64,000 nucleotides of DNA from Ectocarpus siliculosus. Taxonomy: Eukaryota; Sar; Phaeophyceae; Ectocarpales; Ectocarpaceae. Below the pieces are notes generated by a model. The model did no database searches. It was not told the origin of the DNA and saw nothing but the letters and a program-made list of their open reading frames with translations. The translations under genes were made by a program, and so were the position numbers. Each line of letters starts with the position of its first letter. Within the stretch, counting starts at the first letter, position 1. The DNA lies in assembly GCA_000310025.1 (NCBI GenBank), contig FN649731.1, positions 3,655,362 through 3,719,361 of the forward strand. The letters are read 5' to 3'. Shown in pieces: positions 22,301-34,207 of the stretch.

Positions 22301-23868
22301 CCTTGCGTCCTCGCGACCACGCAGGACGGATCACGTGAACTCAGAGGGATGAAGCGTACGGCAGAGGCAGCGTTGAGCGTGCGAATGAAGCCCCGATTCT
22401 CGAACCCGTGGTCACTTTCAGAGACGCTTGTCCCTGTTTGATTATGTTGGTGTTGAAAGACGAGTCATTGCGGGCTACTAGAAATAGGGGGAAAGGCCCC
22501 GAAGTCGCGGGGGTGTGTGCATATTGGGACACAAGAACGTCCATGCACACGGCTTTGTGTATGGCGACAGGACACACCGTGCCCCCAATGCTATGCGCCC
22601 ACACCGTGCCCCCAATGCTAAGCGCCCTGCAAATCGTGTCGTCTACGCAAGGCGCCAAGAGGGAAATACCAACAAGGGAAGTGCTGTTTTCACCTCGAAC
22701 CCAAGCTTGGCGTACAGGGAGAACGATCGCGAGTTGGCCGCGATTTGCATCAGGACCTGTGGCCAAACCGAGCGGGAGGTAGACAGAACCGGTTGAAAAA
22801 CAAACATAGAGCGAAGAGGAAGCGAGGGAAGAAAAAGAGGGAAGCAAGCACACACCTCACCAACAGGAACGCACCGGTCGACGAAAGCTTGCAGGCTGAC
22901 ATGCACATGCGTGAGATATACTCAATACGACCAAGAAGCGGAGGGGAGGGCGTGGTAGGCTGGTTGACCAGGACACACACACTGACGTTGATTGGCTTTT
23001 CCCAAAGGTCCGCCTAGCAATGGAGAGAGGCCAGAAACTTGCGTACGCAGAGATTGGACTCTCTACATCACAACAAGTAAAAATTCTGCCACGAAATCAC
23101 TGGCGATGATCGTCAAACCTTGCTGGCCAGCTCCCCCACCCAAGACGCGCCGTTTTGGTCGCCCCCGTTCTCACCAGGGTAGAGAAACCGAGCTCCTCGG
23201 CGTAGGCGCAAGCGGCCACGAACGACTTCTTGCCGGCACCTGGGGCTATGGACGACACGGGCCCCAGGCAGGCCACCCTCGAGCCTTTCGCGTGCACGTC
23301 GACGAAGGACACACCCACGATCTTGCCGGCCCCGCCGTCCGCCACCACCGCGTACGCCTCGTGTGACTTGCAGATGCTGGAAACAAGGGTGTGAATTTTG
23401 GAACCGCGGGAGCAGGGGGGGGGGGGGGTAGGTGGGCGCGTACGAGTGCAACAGGAGGGATGTTTGGGGCGTTGCTGTGCATTGAACCACAGATTTCTCC
23501 CAGCTCCCGATGCACGCAAGGGGGTCTGTAAAGAACGGCGGTTGCTCTGAACACGGGGATTGGCGTTGCAACAGTTGGGGTTTGTCGTTGGGCATCGGTC
23601 CACGTGCGCTGGTATTGTTCCGGCGCTGACCTTTGAATAATGCCCGGGCCCGTCTCAGGGTGTCCGAACTCCTCTTCGTACACCTCTACGGGGGCGCCCA
23701 TGGAGGTGTTGAAATCTTGAAACGCCTTGCTCACGACGTGAGTCACCTCATCCATCTGCGAGTCCTGTTTCGTCAAACACAGAAGGAGAGCATATCACGA
23801 TCAAATCGATTTGAGATGTTTCATTCACTTATCCGACTGGCAAGCTCCCGCCGAAGGAGTGACACAGC
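19378..23868. repeat. Segmental duplication, copy 1
   Basis: This 4.5-kb stretch is repeated in direct orientation at 29947-34207 with mostly single-base differences. Similarity stops on the right at GGAGTGACAC (copy 1 continues AGCTGG, copy 2 TGTTGA) and on the left near CTCCTGTARAA. Offset between copies is 10340-10350 bp over most of the gene and about 10570 bp to the left of the length difference in the fifth intron. Confidence 0.95.
19804..23776 (-). CDS. Double GNAT-domain acetyltransferase, copy 1
   Basis: Seven exons, all GT-AG and in phase: 23776-23631, 23376-23175, 22756-22670, 22132-21918, 21633-21587, 20708-20603, 19969-19804 (stop TGA). The spliced product is about 315-322 residues. 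It resembles a family of tandem-GNAT proteins from bacteria and algae. The first domain has KIVGVSFVDV, GPVSSIAPGAGKKSF (the acetyl-CoA loop, departing from the usual Q-x-x-G-x-G) and SRSFSLYAKLGFEVK. The second has LVARDADGKVVGYTTG, GHTVAKSQD and a C-terminal FHCPVEFTGLLSWAL block. Such proteins transfer acetyl or similar groups from acyl-CoA; the substrate is unknown. No targeting peptide is seen. The frame is open from 23776 but has no ATG there: the first ATG is at 23755 (MDEVTH), or an upstream exon joins at an acceptor near 23769. Confidence 0.82.
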
Positions 23869-23944
23869 TGGGCCAAACAAAACTTCTGTCCATAACAGCA
23901 GTGGAGACCGATTGCGTGGAGGGCAACACATGGTGGTAGAGAAG

Positions 23945-24340
23945 GGAGGTTTGCTGCACATCCGAAAATTTTAGTTAAAACTAATGTTTTTTTATTTATT
24001 GATCTGTGGCACTTCCAATACCCTACAGAAAACGCATATGAGTTCTGTGACGCTCCGATACCCTACAGAAAACGTCTGTATACATTTGTTAACCTACCCG
24101 CTACGTTTTGTGAGTTCTGTACGACCTTCGCACAAACCCGATTTGTTCTGTTGAGTCTGTGGCACTGGTGATACAATACCGGATATTTCTGTATGTTCTG
24201 TGACACTTCCGGTACCCTACAGAAAACTTCTGTGATTTCTGTAAACCTTCCGATACCCTACAGAATACTTCTGTGGAAGTCTGAGACACTTCCAATACCC
24301 TAACGGACACTTCTGTGAGTTCTCTCACACCTACCGGACT
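23945..24340. repeat. 41-bp satellite, block 1
   Basis: Degenerate copies of a unit with the consensus TTCTGTGAGTTCTGTGACAC followed by TTCCAATACCCTACAGAAAAC. About eight units are visible. The array resumes at 25225 after about 0.9 kb of other sequence. The first bases (23944-23970) also resemble 34815-34835. Confidence 0.85.
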
Positions 24341-25224
24341 ACGCCTGTACGCTCTATGTTCTGAGTCAGGCCCACCAACCAAACTTGAAGCGCACCTTTT
24401 CAATTTCTTTGCAAAAAAAAAAAGGTACAAATCACGTGGTGATTCTCGCACACAAGTCATGGTGAGCATCACTACACACTGCACCACACACATACACACG
24501 ATTGTGAACAACCACGATGCATCTGTATCGCTGTGGAGGAGAGGGACATGAGCTCTACCTCTACCACCGCGGACCCTCCGAGCGGATCATCGGTCGCTGC
24601 GGGAGGAGTCAGAACGCGGGCGGAGGCAGCAGCAGCACCACCACCACCACCACCAGAACGCGCGGGAGAAGCAGAGATAGAGTTGACACGGGAGACGGTG
24701 CTTGATGGCCGCTGACGCCATCTTCGACGTGTTGAGCAACACGGCGACCCCCTCCGTGGATGACATCGACATGGAGGACTGAATAGAACCGGGTTTTTTT
24801 CTGTAGCAAGTTGTGGCCAATCAGGACTTCGCGCATTCTATGCATGCATGCATGTCCGTTTCCAACCGTAGCTCATATGGCATACACCGCTGGCTATTGT
24901 TGCAACTGGCAGCTTGATCGAGTGGGCAGCCCTTTGCTCCTGGTTTGTGTTTGTCGGCAGTGGTTTGGTGGGATCCGACAAGTGCGTGAGCGTACGAAGT
25001 GTTGTTGTTTCGTTTATGTTTCTCGTGACGTGTCTTTGCAGCAACTCATGTTGTGGTAGACCTGTGAACACGACACAAACATCGATGGATGGATGGAGTA
25101 ATAAGCAGTGGCAACATGTTGCGAGAAGCAACGTGTTTTTTGTTGGCAGGGTACCCGGTATTTGCATGTTTGGATGCAGAGAGACCGGGGGGGGGATACC
25201 TGGGGTATCTCTCATTTGAGCGAC
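24341..25224. other. Non-satellite sequence interrupting the 41-bp array
   Basis: No gene is recognised. It holds a (CAC)n-like run near 24630-24655 and ordinary sequence otherwise. Because the same satellite flanks it on both sides, it may be an insertion into one array. I saw no clear terminal repeats. Confidence 0.4.
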
Positions 25225-25800
25225 ATGCTTACATACCCCCTATTTTCTGTTCTGTAACACTTGCGATACCCTACAGGACGTTACAGACGAGTTCTGTGGC
25301 ACTTTCAATACCCTACAGAAAACGTCTGTGGGTTCTGTTACACTTGAATACCCTACCGGACACTTCTGTGAGTTCTGTGATGCTCCAATACCCTCTAGAA
25401 AACATCTGTGGCTTCGGTGACGCTCCAATACCCTACAAAAAACTTCTGTGAGCATTTGATAACCTACCGGCTAGGTTCTGTACGACCTTCGCACAAAACC
25501 GATTTTTTCTGTTGAGTTCTGTGGCACTTGCGATACTTTACCGGATATTTCTGTGAGATCTGTGGCACTTTCAATACCCTACAGAAAACTTCTGTGAGTT
25601 CTATGAAACGACAGTACAGTACAGAAAACGTCTGTAGAGATTTGTGAACCTACCCGAAACGTTCTGTGGGTTCTGTACGACCTTCTCGCAAACCCGATTT
25701 TTCTGTGGAGTTCTGTGACACTTCCAATACCTACCCGATATTTCTGTGAGTTCGTGACAACTTCCAATACCCTACAGAAGGTTACAGACCCTACAGAACA
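25225..25800. repeat. 41-bp satellite, block 2
   Basis: About fourteen degenerate units of the same consensus as at 23945-24340, ending in a short doubled TTACAGACCCTACAGAA segment. The array runs up to the sequence next to the assembly gap. Confidence 0.85.
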
Positions 25801-25951
25801 TGCCCTTGGAATTTTTTATCCAAACACGAGGCGAAACAAAAGTGGAATGCGCGGGGTTTGAGTGCTCACTACGGTTTCGAGGACCCGTCCTTGCAGCATC
25901 TAGCACCTACGGCTCAATTCGGGAGGGCCGGGGGGGGGGGGGGGGGGGACT
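25762..25951. repeat. Left flank of the gap, repeated beyond it
   Basis: This 190-bp stretch reappears at 26052-26240 immediately after the N run, with many changes toward G and T. It ends in a long G run before the gap. From 25825 on it also matches 34840-34950, the 5' part of a dispersed repeat. Confidence 0.85.
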
Positions 25952-26051
25952 NNNNNNNNNNNNNNNNNNNNNNNNNNNNNNNNNNNNNNNNNNNNNNNNN
26001 NNNNNNNNNNNNNNNNNNNNNNNNNNNNNNNNNNNNNNNNNNNNNNNNNNN
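25952..26051. other. Assembly gap (100 N)
   Basis: Exactly 100 N. The round number indicates a gap of unknown size. The identical flanks suggest that the true gap may be zero or negative. Confidence 0.99.
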
Positions 26052-26237
26052 CTTCCAATACCCTACAGAAGGTTACAGACCCTACAGAACATGCCCTTGA
26101 AATTTTTTTTCCAAACAGGGGGGGAAACAAAAGTGGAATGCGGGGGGTTGGAGTGCTCATTAGGGTTTGGGGGCCCCTTCCTTGCAGCTTTTAGCCCTTA
26201 GGGTTAATTTGGGGGGGCCGGGGGGGGGGGGGGGGGT

Positions 26238-26760
26238 GTACTCATAGTCGTGCATGCCGTAGTCGTTAGACCATTGACCTCGCATCCCTACAAAGCCGGG
26301 ACGGAGCACGCCGGGTTCTCACCGGACCAGGCTCTCACATCACCAAGCGCGAAGCGCCGTGAGGTATTTGGCGAGTCGCATGAAGGGTGAGCTGCATCCT
26401 GCTAAGGGTGTTCGGCATCTTGTGCTTACTTCCTTGCGTACGGATGACAGCTGCGTATGACTTAATTTATTTTCTGGTGCTTTCACTTCCAGAGACAGTT
26501 GTAAGCACTGTGTAACTGCCTCGAGGATGCTTGACCATTTTAACACAACGTGGTGCGATCATCCCCCTTTGCGCGGAGTGAGGGTTCTCCACCCCGCACA
26601 ACATCATCTACTCGACCACCATTATGGTTACCGCAAAAAAAAAAACAGAGGTAAAAAAAAAAAAACGGTAACCTGGTTGCCGAGTTCACGGAGTGAATTG
26701 GCTTGTTTTACAACGTCGTTGCCAAGCGACGAAAACCCAATCCCAAACACCGAGGGCAGA
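26238..26760. repeat. Inverted repeat arm, left (partner 37290-37815)
   Basis: The sequence from GTACTCATAGTCGTGCATGC onward is the reverse complement, with scattered changes and A-run length differences, of 37290-37815. The arms enclose about 10.5 kb that includes the second GNAT copy. Confidence 0.85.
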
Positions 26761-27005
26761 GACAGTTATAAGCGCTATGTAGCTGCCTCGAGGGTTCTAT
26801 TTTAACGCAACGTGGTGCGATCTTCCCCTTTGCGCGGATTGAGGGTTCTCGACCCCGCCGAACATACTCTACTCTTCTACCACCATCATCATGGTTACCG
26901 CCAAAAAAAAAACAGAGGCAAAAAAAAAGCGGTAAGCTGGTTGCCGAGGTCACGAAGTGATCGGCTTGTTTTACAACGTCGTTGCCAAGCGACGGCAAAC
27001 ACCGA
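26492..27005. repeat. Tandem duplication, ~267-bp unit
   Basis: The unit begins GAGACAGTTGTAAGC at 26492 and again as GAGACAGTTATAAGC at 26759. Both copies run through CAACGTGGTGCGATC, an A-rich stretch with AAAACAGAGG, and end in CGTTGCCAAGCGACG. The second copy is slightly shorter. Only one copy is present in the inverted partner at 37290-37815. Confidence 0.8.
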
Positions 27006-27017
27006 GGGGGGGGATTA

Positions 27018-27952
27018 ACTCGGGCGGGGGGCGAAATGGCGGGAAAATCTGACGAAATGGATCCAGTGGGCAGAGGTCGCGAAAATCGATTTGTCTTCTC
27101 CGGCGGGCCCCTGACCCCTGACACAGCGGGGCCGCACGCCGCCTTGTGGCGAAACGAGTTCCAACTTCCGGTTTCGAGGACAAAAACTACGCATCGTGGA
27201 CACAGCGCAGCCGGCATATCGCAAAAGCTGCCATCTAGGCAACATCAACGAACAGACGCGCATCAAAACCAACACGCGTTGGTTGCACCGTGTGCGTGTG
27301 TCCTGTCCAGATCGACGGACATGCGTTCGTCCAGAGGTGCGCCGATAACGACCCTGGCATCTTTCTTCCTCTGAAGCCCTAGTGCACGCAACGCGAGGAC
27401 ACGCTCACTCATGGCTTCAGGCAAACCTCGTGATGCAGCGGTACCACGCCATACTCCGTCGCACAGAGGTGCCTCTTCCGTTCCCAACAGCAATCGATCG
27501 CGGAATGACACTGCGCATGTGTACTCCCTGGATCTGCTACAACAGCGGTACCGTAGGGGTGTACTGCTGTAGTCTAGTGGCAAAGGATCCGACTTCCCCA
27601 TCACAGAGGTCAATCTGATGCGCCCAGGACACACGAGCAATAAAACGCGGTGAACACGAGGAGGCCATGTCTCCTCTTGTTGGCTTCTCGCGGAACACTG
27701 CATGCGTTCACACCTTGATGGTTTTCGGGTTCAGGAACGCGAGCTCTAGAGTAGTCATCTTCGTGGCGGCGGCAGCAGGCAGGATCACCAGCAGAATTGG
27801 GTGCAATCCCGTCTAGACAGCAAGACGGGCGATGGTATGCAGGCTGTGGTGGATAGTGGGCGGGTAGGGGCGATAGGCGGGCGGTAGCCTTCGCAGGACA
27901 CCGGCGGCAGCGGCGCAACCTGGCGGGGAAAAATTTCGCGCCCCCCAAATTA
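27018..27952. repeat. Dispersed repeat, copy A (homologue 34946-35869)
   Basis: About 0.93 kb aligned to 34946-35869 from AATGGCGGGAAAATC to CGCGCCCCCCAAATTAGG, with many substitutions and small indels. Both contain a piece resembling a tRNA D-arm (TAGTCTAGTGGCAAAGGA at 27572), weaker in the other copy. No protein domain is recognisable. It may be a SINE-like or other non-autonomous element. Confidence 0.75.
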
Positions 27953-28270
27953 GGGGAAAAGGCGTTTGCTGCAGCAGTAGACTACTGGTTGGTATGACCA
28001 TGGTATTACTGTAGCAAAAGACGGTACATATACGTAGATAGAGCCGGATTGAAGAGAGAGTCATTGGCTTGGCACGACCCTCTAGTAAACCGTAGCCGCT
28101 ACTGTACTGAAGTCCCAAGTTTTGGCCGTGGTGGAAATTGGTCGATCAGTGGTCCATGGCGTTTGAAAACATCACGAGCTCGTAGACTATATCGCCAGAA
28201 AATAAGCCAGCTCGAAGGAAACCAACCGCCTCTGAATTATGTTGGTATCGTAATAATAAAGGCTGTCTCA
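27953..28270. other. No gene seen
   Basis: About 300 bp with short open frames only and no evident repeats. Confidence 0.4.
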
Positions 28271-28324
28271 TCGTCGAAATTCCCCCATCAAAATGCTTCG
28301 TAGGCCAAGTGGTTGTGTGTGAGA

Positions 28325-28399
<75 letters not shown>

Positions 28400-28560
28400 G
28401 ACAGGCGAGAGATGAGAGATGTCGCACACGCAATCGTTGGTGGTTGCCTGTTGATTGTTGATGTCCTTGCGGAGGTCACATTATCCTCGGGAACAAGCGC
28501 CAAGCAAGGTCAAGCACGATGTGCTGAAGCCATCACCGACACATGTGTGTAAAGCAATTG
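28271..28560. repeat. Dispersed repeat with (GA)n, copy 1 (homologue ~38650-38860)
   Basis: A (GA)n microsatellite at 28329-28396 is followed by GCACACGCAATCG, GGAGGTCACATT and GGAACAAGCGCCAAG. The same order (GA-rich tract, CACACACAATCG, GGAGGTCACATT, GGAACAAGCGCCAAG) occurs at 38720-38841. The microsatellite is therefore an inherited part of the repeat. Confidence 0.75.
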
Positions 28561-29946
28561 CAAATTTGCAAACAACATGAGGTGAAAAGTACCGGCCCTC
28601 AACCGAAAGAACCGGTTCCGTAACACGCTCCCGGATACACTGTTGTACTAGTATACAGTTTGATTGATTGATTTGGACTACAGAAAGGACCCAGAGATAA
28701 GAAACGTCAAAATCGGGTCGAGCCTCAAAATCTTATTTTCACCCGAAGGACCAGCCGAAGCCCGTCAATTGCGGGTTTCTTAATTCCTTTGGGCTGTCGC
28801 ATCGTCCTGCTGCTCATATTTTCTTATTTTCTTACTTCTGACGAAGAATACAACAATGCACCCAAGCCTTCATTCATGCATTTGATCATCAGCGAGGTTG
28901 TGGCGAACATTGGTCAGGGTTGTCGCCCTCCTGAACTTCCTGACTCTCGCGATTTGTTGCAGTACTACAGCAGCAGCAGTGGGTAGCGCATCCCGTGGCG
29001 GGGCTGGGGCGCGGGGGGCGCGGCGAAAATATTTACTCCGCCCCTACCAACAAATTACATGAGCTAGGTAGTGTGGGGTGAGAGCATGGCAGCAGCAGTG
29101 AGACGTTTCTTATTGGACCCGCTTCCCCAGCTACCCGTTTTTTCTCTTGTCTTGGGGTATCGCACCAGCATGTTTCTTTTCGGGACGTTTCTTATGTTGT
29201 GGCCGATATTGAGCTGGGTTTCCTAAGCCTTTTTTTGTTATTTTTCGTGAACATTTGAGCTTTTTTCTCTTCAGGGTTAGGCTGTTTCCTATACACCTGA
29301 TTTCCTTTCCCAAAAAACATCACTTTTCAGGATGGGCAAAAATCCTGGCTGGAAAAGAGTCTGGCCGTTCTTCTGTGAACCGGATTCCTAAACCGGATTC
29401 TTGGGAGGTGGGTGTAGATCAACACAGACGACATTGTCATCGAGTGCGACCTGAGATCTTGATGTATCGCTCCCATCAAGGGCTCCGAGCAACCCTACGC
29501 TGAAGGGCTTGCTATTCTGCACGCTGGCTGTTGATGGTCGCTCGGCACGCGTGCGAAAAAAAAAACTTTTTGCATCACACCAAGCATGGAGACGCCGAAA
29601 CAGGCCAAACCGCCACGAGACACCAAACAGAGCCGCTTTTTGTCAGAGAGGGGAGGACACCGCAACCGATTTCTCGCTCCCTAGGCCACCGATCGAAGCC
29701 AGACCGGTCAGGGCGTGCTCTCTGTTCCTTGCTCTCTGCCGGAGTCGTTTTGCTCAGCAGCTCGTTGATCCAATCATTCGAAATCGTCGTCTGCGTGTAC
29801 ACAACCTGTCTGTTGAAATTTTTTCCAGGCCTTGAACACATCAGTCTATTCTCAAGTGAAGCAGGCCAGAAAAAAATCACAGTTCGAAAAAGCAACGGCC
29901 ACCACCCGCATGCTTCTCTCCGTCGATCGAGAGTAAACAACGTTTC
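28561..29946. other. No gene seen (1.4 kb)
   Basis: ATAAGAAACGTC at 28698-28709 and its reverse complement at 29103-29114 sit next to GGACCC/GGGTCC and could be the ends of a diverged inverted-repeat element of about 430 bp. Otherwise there are only short frames. Confidence 0.4.
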
Positions 29947-32900
29947 CTCCTGTAAAATGCATTGTCCCGCACGAACGCACGCACGCAACACAAAATGTAC
30001 GCCAAGTTTACACCCCACCTTGCACCTTCCAGTGCACGGCTACCAACAGCAGTCACGTGCTTGACAACACACAGCTACCTCGTCAGTACGTGCGCAGAGA
30101 CACGCCCCTATTCTGGCATAAAGCTGAATGTTTCCCCCAAAAACAGGTACACCGATGGGCGTACGGCTTCATCGGACACAAACACGGTGTGTCCCCGGCA
30201 CTAATACGGACATACACGCAAAGACAACACACAAAAGTGACATGGCACAAATCACAATTCCTACGACAGCGCGACCGAAAAAACAGCGTCAAAGGCACAC
30301 ACCCTTGTTAAAAGTGGTCGACGCTTAAGGTTTCGTCGGCCTGCGAAGGTTGAAGGTTGTGGGTTTTCAGTGACCGCTGGCGCTTGGGGCAACGACGTTC
30401 CCGATGGCGTCCTGCCACGGGGTATGCTCGTAGTGCCCTCTGGCCATCACTATCGTCGCCCGGAAAATCCTGAGCCCTTTCTGCGCCAACGCCCACGATA
30501 AGAGGCCCGTGAACTCCACGGGACAGTGGAACCTAAAAACACGCACCCGGTAGGCACGCGGTAGGATACATGCAACGTATCAATGGATAATATCCATCGC
30601 ATGATGCACACATCCATCAAACCACGAGAGGCGCCACGTCATGGACGATTCGTGTCTTTCGCGCTGGGGTGTGTAGGGTGGCGGGCGGGGGGGTCAGAGC
30701 CACGTATGGCAGTGTGTGGCTGCTCCAGCACAGATAGTCGGGGGTCCTGGGATGATATCGTCCCTACAGGTCGCTGAAACGCTCTGGGAGGTGGGGCCCT
30801 TCTACCAAGAGTCTGTGCAGAGGTTTTTCACCGCCTGGGTTTCGTACATACCGCAAGCCACAATCATCGCACTCAACACATGGCACACGGAACAGTCAAA
30901 ACATACATGTCGTCGCCCCACGGCAGGTGCAAACAGGGAGAGCGGGCCCCTTGAGAGGAATCTGTCCGTGTCCCCGAGCTCAAGCCACGGTACAACACTG
31001 AAGCGACCAGGCAAGTGGAAGCATTTTACGCTGATGGTGGAGTGTACCGCAAATCCTAAACACCTGCTTTAGTGGCGGGAAACATGACTTCGGGCAACGT
31101 GATCTCTGAAGGCTGCCAAAGAGTGTTTCACGGAGCCAAAGTTGACCAGACATGGGGAAGGCGAGAGATATTACCTTGGGCAAGGCAGCCCAGCCTGTTG
31201 GTGCAGCTTCGAGCTCTCTCGGAACATGTCGCAGAAGATGTCCTGCGACTTCGCCACGGTATGTCCCATTAGGTAGAACCCTTGCGGGTTCCACGGACCC
31301 GAAACAGATATCGACCCCCCGAAGCAAGGCGGAACCCCACCACCGCCCTCCCGACCACGGACGCGAGCATGCCATGGGAGAGGCACAGCAAACAACGACA
31401 AACTCAACGTTAAGATAGCGACCGGCCGTATCATGATGGGTACGCACGTCATGCTTTAAGAGCCGCGTAGAGATATATGATAGGAGGCGTGTTACAACAA
31501 CTAATCAGCTCGTGGGAAACAATGGTCGTGGTACCGTGGTGAATCTAGGCCTGTCTACGTCTGCCCCAGGCAGGGCGTGCATCGTTGCGCTGTAGCCCTT
31601 AGCCCTGCACTACTTGTGTACAGCATGTGGTCTTCCGAGTTGGCTTCCTGCCCTCCCCGCCCCGAATCTAGCGTCGTTCCTTGCCGATCTGATGGTTTCC
31701 TGCGATCAATTCTTCTTTTCGTTGTCCTGCTTGCTGATGGTTTGGTAGCGTTGTTCTCCATTTCCGTGGTGGTGGTTTTCCGTGAATCAACATGCATCCT
31801 GGTCAATTGCGTGAAGGTCCCTCACGGTACGCCTTGCAATCACAGCCTTCCGCAAAATAAGGCCACACGGCCGTGTAAATATAGTCAATCGTTGATGATA
31901 CGTCGTGCCGACAGAGCATATATACATGTAGCCTACCTGTGGTGTAGCCAACCACCTTGCCATCTGCATCTCGGGCCACCAGCCTGCAGTGTCCGTCGAT
32001 GCCCCGACCGTTCGCCGGTGAAAACGGGATAACAGTGATGGATGATGCCATGCACGAAGAGCAAACGGAGAGAGCGGGGGCAAAGTAGTCGTCATGGAAT
32101 TCTGCTACCGGTACATGTTGCGGGAGCAACTTATGGGCGAATTCCCTTTTCCCAGGCACCTTGGTCCACCACGCTATCCCAGAACAAAAAACAGTCTATT
32201 CTCGTAATGACCAAAATACCCACTCCGTTCCGTACTCACGCCCCCTTGCTCAGCTGACCCAACTCACATCGGGAACGGGGCGCCGGACTCCAAGCAACCG
32301 GTGATATCCGCACGGCGGTCCCAGCCGCAGCCCTTCCCGTGTGCCTCGAGAAACATTTCCGCGCATTCCTCGACATCCCCCGCGACCATGGCCTTTAGGG
32401 TTACCCCGCTAGGCGCGGGGGGGGGCGACAGGCTCCCCTCAGACGGCGGCTCCAAGAATCCTCCCATGTATTGGCACGTGTGCTTTGTCTGGCGAGGTAG
32501 AAAAGGGAGTGGTTCGTTACTGTTGCGGCGGTTACTGTTCGTTTACTTAGGCGAACGCGGCGGGTGGTGTGGAGGAAGGTCGATGAAAGGGCACGCTGGG
32601 GTGAGTGCACACTTGCTGCGTGTGGTGGAGGGTTCTATGTCTGACCCAAACCTTGCGTCCTCGCGGCCATGCAGGACGGACCACGTGAACTCAGAGGGAT
32701 GAAGCGTACGGCAGAGGCAGTGTTGAGCGTGCGAATGAAGCCCCGATTCTCGAACCTGCGGACACTTTCAGAGACGCTTGTCCCTACTTGATTATGTTGG
32801 TGTTGAAAGACGAGTCATTGCGGGCTACTAGAAATAGGGGGAAAGGCCCCGAAGTCGCGGGGGTGTGTGCATATTGGGACACAAGAACGTCCATGCACAC

Positions 32901-34207
32901 GGCTTTGTGTATGGCGACAGGGCACACCGTACCCCCAATGCTATGCGCCCACACCGTGCCCCCAGTGCTAAGCGCCCTGCAAATCGTGTCGTCTACGCAA
33001 GGCGCCAAGAGGAAAATACCAACAAGGGAGGTGCTGTTTTCACCTCGAACCCAAGCTTGGCGTACAGGGAGAACGATCGCGAGTTGGCCGCGATTTGCAT
33101 CAGGACCTGTGGCCAGACCGAGCGGGAGGTAGACAGAACCGGTTGAAAAACAAACATAGAGCGAAGAGGAAGCGAGCAAAGAAAAAGAGGGAAGCAAGCA
33201 CACACCTCACCAACAGGAACGCACCGGTCGACGAAAGCTTGCAGGCTGACATGCACATACGTGAGATATACTCAATACGACCAAGAAGTGGAGGGGAGGG
33301 CGTGGTAGGCTGGTTGACCAGGACACACACACTGACGTTGATTGGCTTTTCCCAAAGGTCCGCCTAGCAATGGAGAGAGGCCAGAAACTTGCGTACGCAG
33401 AGATTGGACTCTCTACATCACAACAAGTAAAAATTCTGCCACGAAATCACTGGCGATGATCGTCAAACCTTGCTGGCCAGCTCCCCCACCCAAGACGCGC
33501 CGTTTTGGTCGCCCCCGTTCTCACCAGGGTAGAGAAACCGAGCTCCTCGGCGTAGGCGCAAGCGGCCACGAACGACTTCTTGCCGGCACCTGGGGCTATG
33601 GACGACACGGGCCCCAGGCAGGCCACCCTCGAGCCTTTCGCGTGCACGTCGACGAAGGACACACCCACGATCTTGCCGGCCCCGCCGTCCGCCACCACCG
33701 CGTACGCCTCGTGTGACTTGCAGATGCTGGAAACAAGGGTGTAAATTTTGGAACCGCGGGAGCAGGGGGTAGGTGGCGCGTACGAGTGCAACAGGAGGGA
33801 TGTTTGGCGCGTTGCTGTGCATTGAACCACAGATTTCTCCCAGCTTCCGATGCACGCAAGGGGGTCTGTAAAGAACGGCGGTTGCTCTGAACACAGGGAT
33901 TGGCGTTGCAACAGTTGGGGTTTGTCGTTGGGCATCGGTCCACGTGCGCTGGTATTGTTCCGGCGCTGACCTTTGAATAATGCCCGGGCCCGTCTCAGGG
34001 TGTCCGAACTCCTCTTCGTACACCTCTACGGGGGCGCCGATGGAGGTGTTGAAATCTTGAAACGCCCTGCTCACGACGTGAGTTACCTCATCCATCTGCG
34101 AGTCCTGCTTCGTCAAACACAGAAGGAGAGCATATCACGATCAAATCGATTTGAGATGTTTCATTCACTTATCCGACTGGCAAACTCCCGCCGAAAGGAG
34201 TGACACT
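29947..34207. repeat. Segmental duplication, copy 2
   Basis: Direct repeat of 19378-23868. It lacks about 222 bp found in the fifth intron of copy 1 (around 21033-21262 there) and has a shorter G run in the first intron. Both ends show sharp loss of similarity. Confidence 0.95.
30367..34116 (-). CDS. Double GNAT-domain acetyltransferase, copy 2
   Basis: Exons 34116-33971, 33726-33525, 33106-33020, 32482-32268, 31983-31937, 31280-31175 and 30532-30367 mirror copy 1 with identical phases and lengths, and the frame is open to the TGA stop. The predicted protein differs from copy 1 at about ten positions: two in the first exon, one in the third, one in the sixth and five in the last (for example LKIFRATIL against LRIFRATIV, and PSISGY against PSASGH). 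All splice sites are kept; the last acceptor is TAG here instead of CAG. Both copies therefore look functional. The first in-frame ATG is at 34095, with the same uncertainty about an upstream exon. Substrate and location are unknown. Confidence 0.82.

Noticed and set aside
22860-22906. Possible small extra exon in the GNAT gene (LQAFVDRCVPVG)
   Set aside because: Including it breaks the phase and yields a stop, whereas joining 23175 directly to 22756 gives a seamless GNAT motif.
24600-24720. Pro/Gly-rich frames around a CAC run
   Set aside because: Simple-sequence effect; no conserved reading frame.
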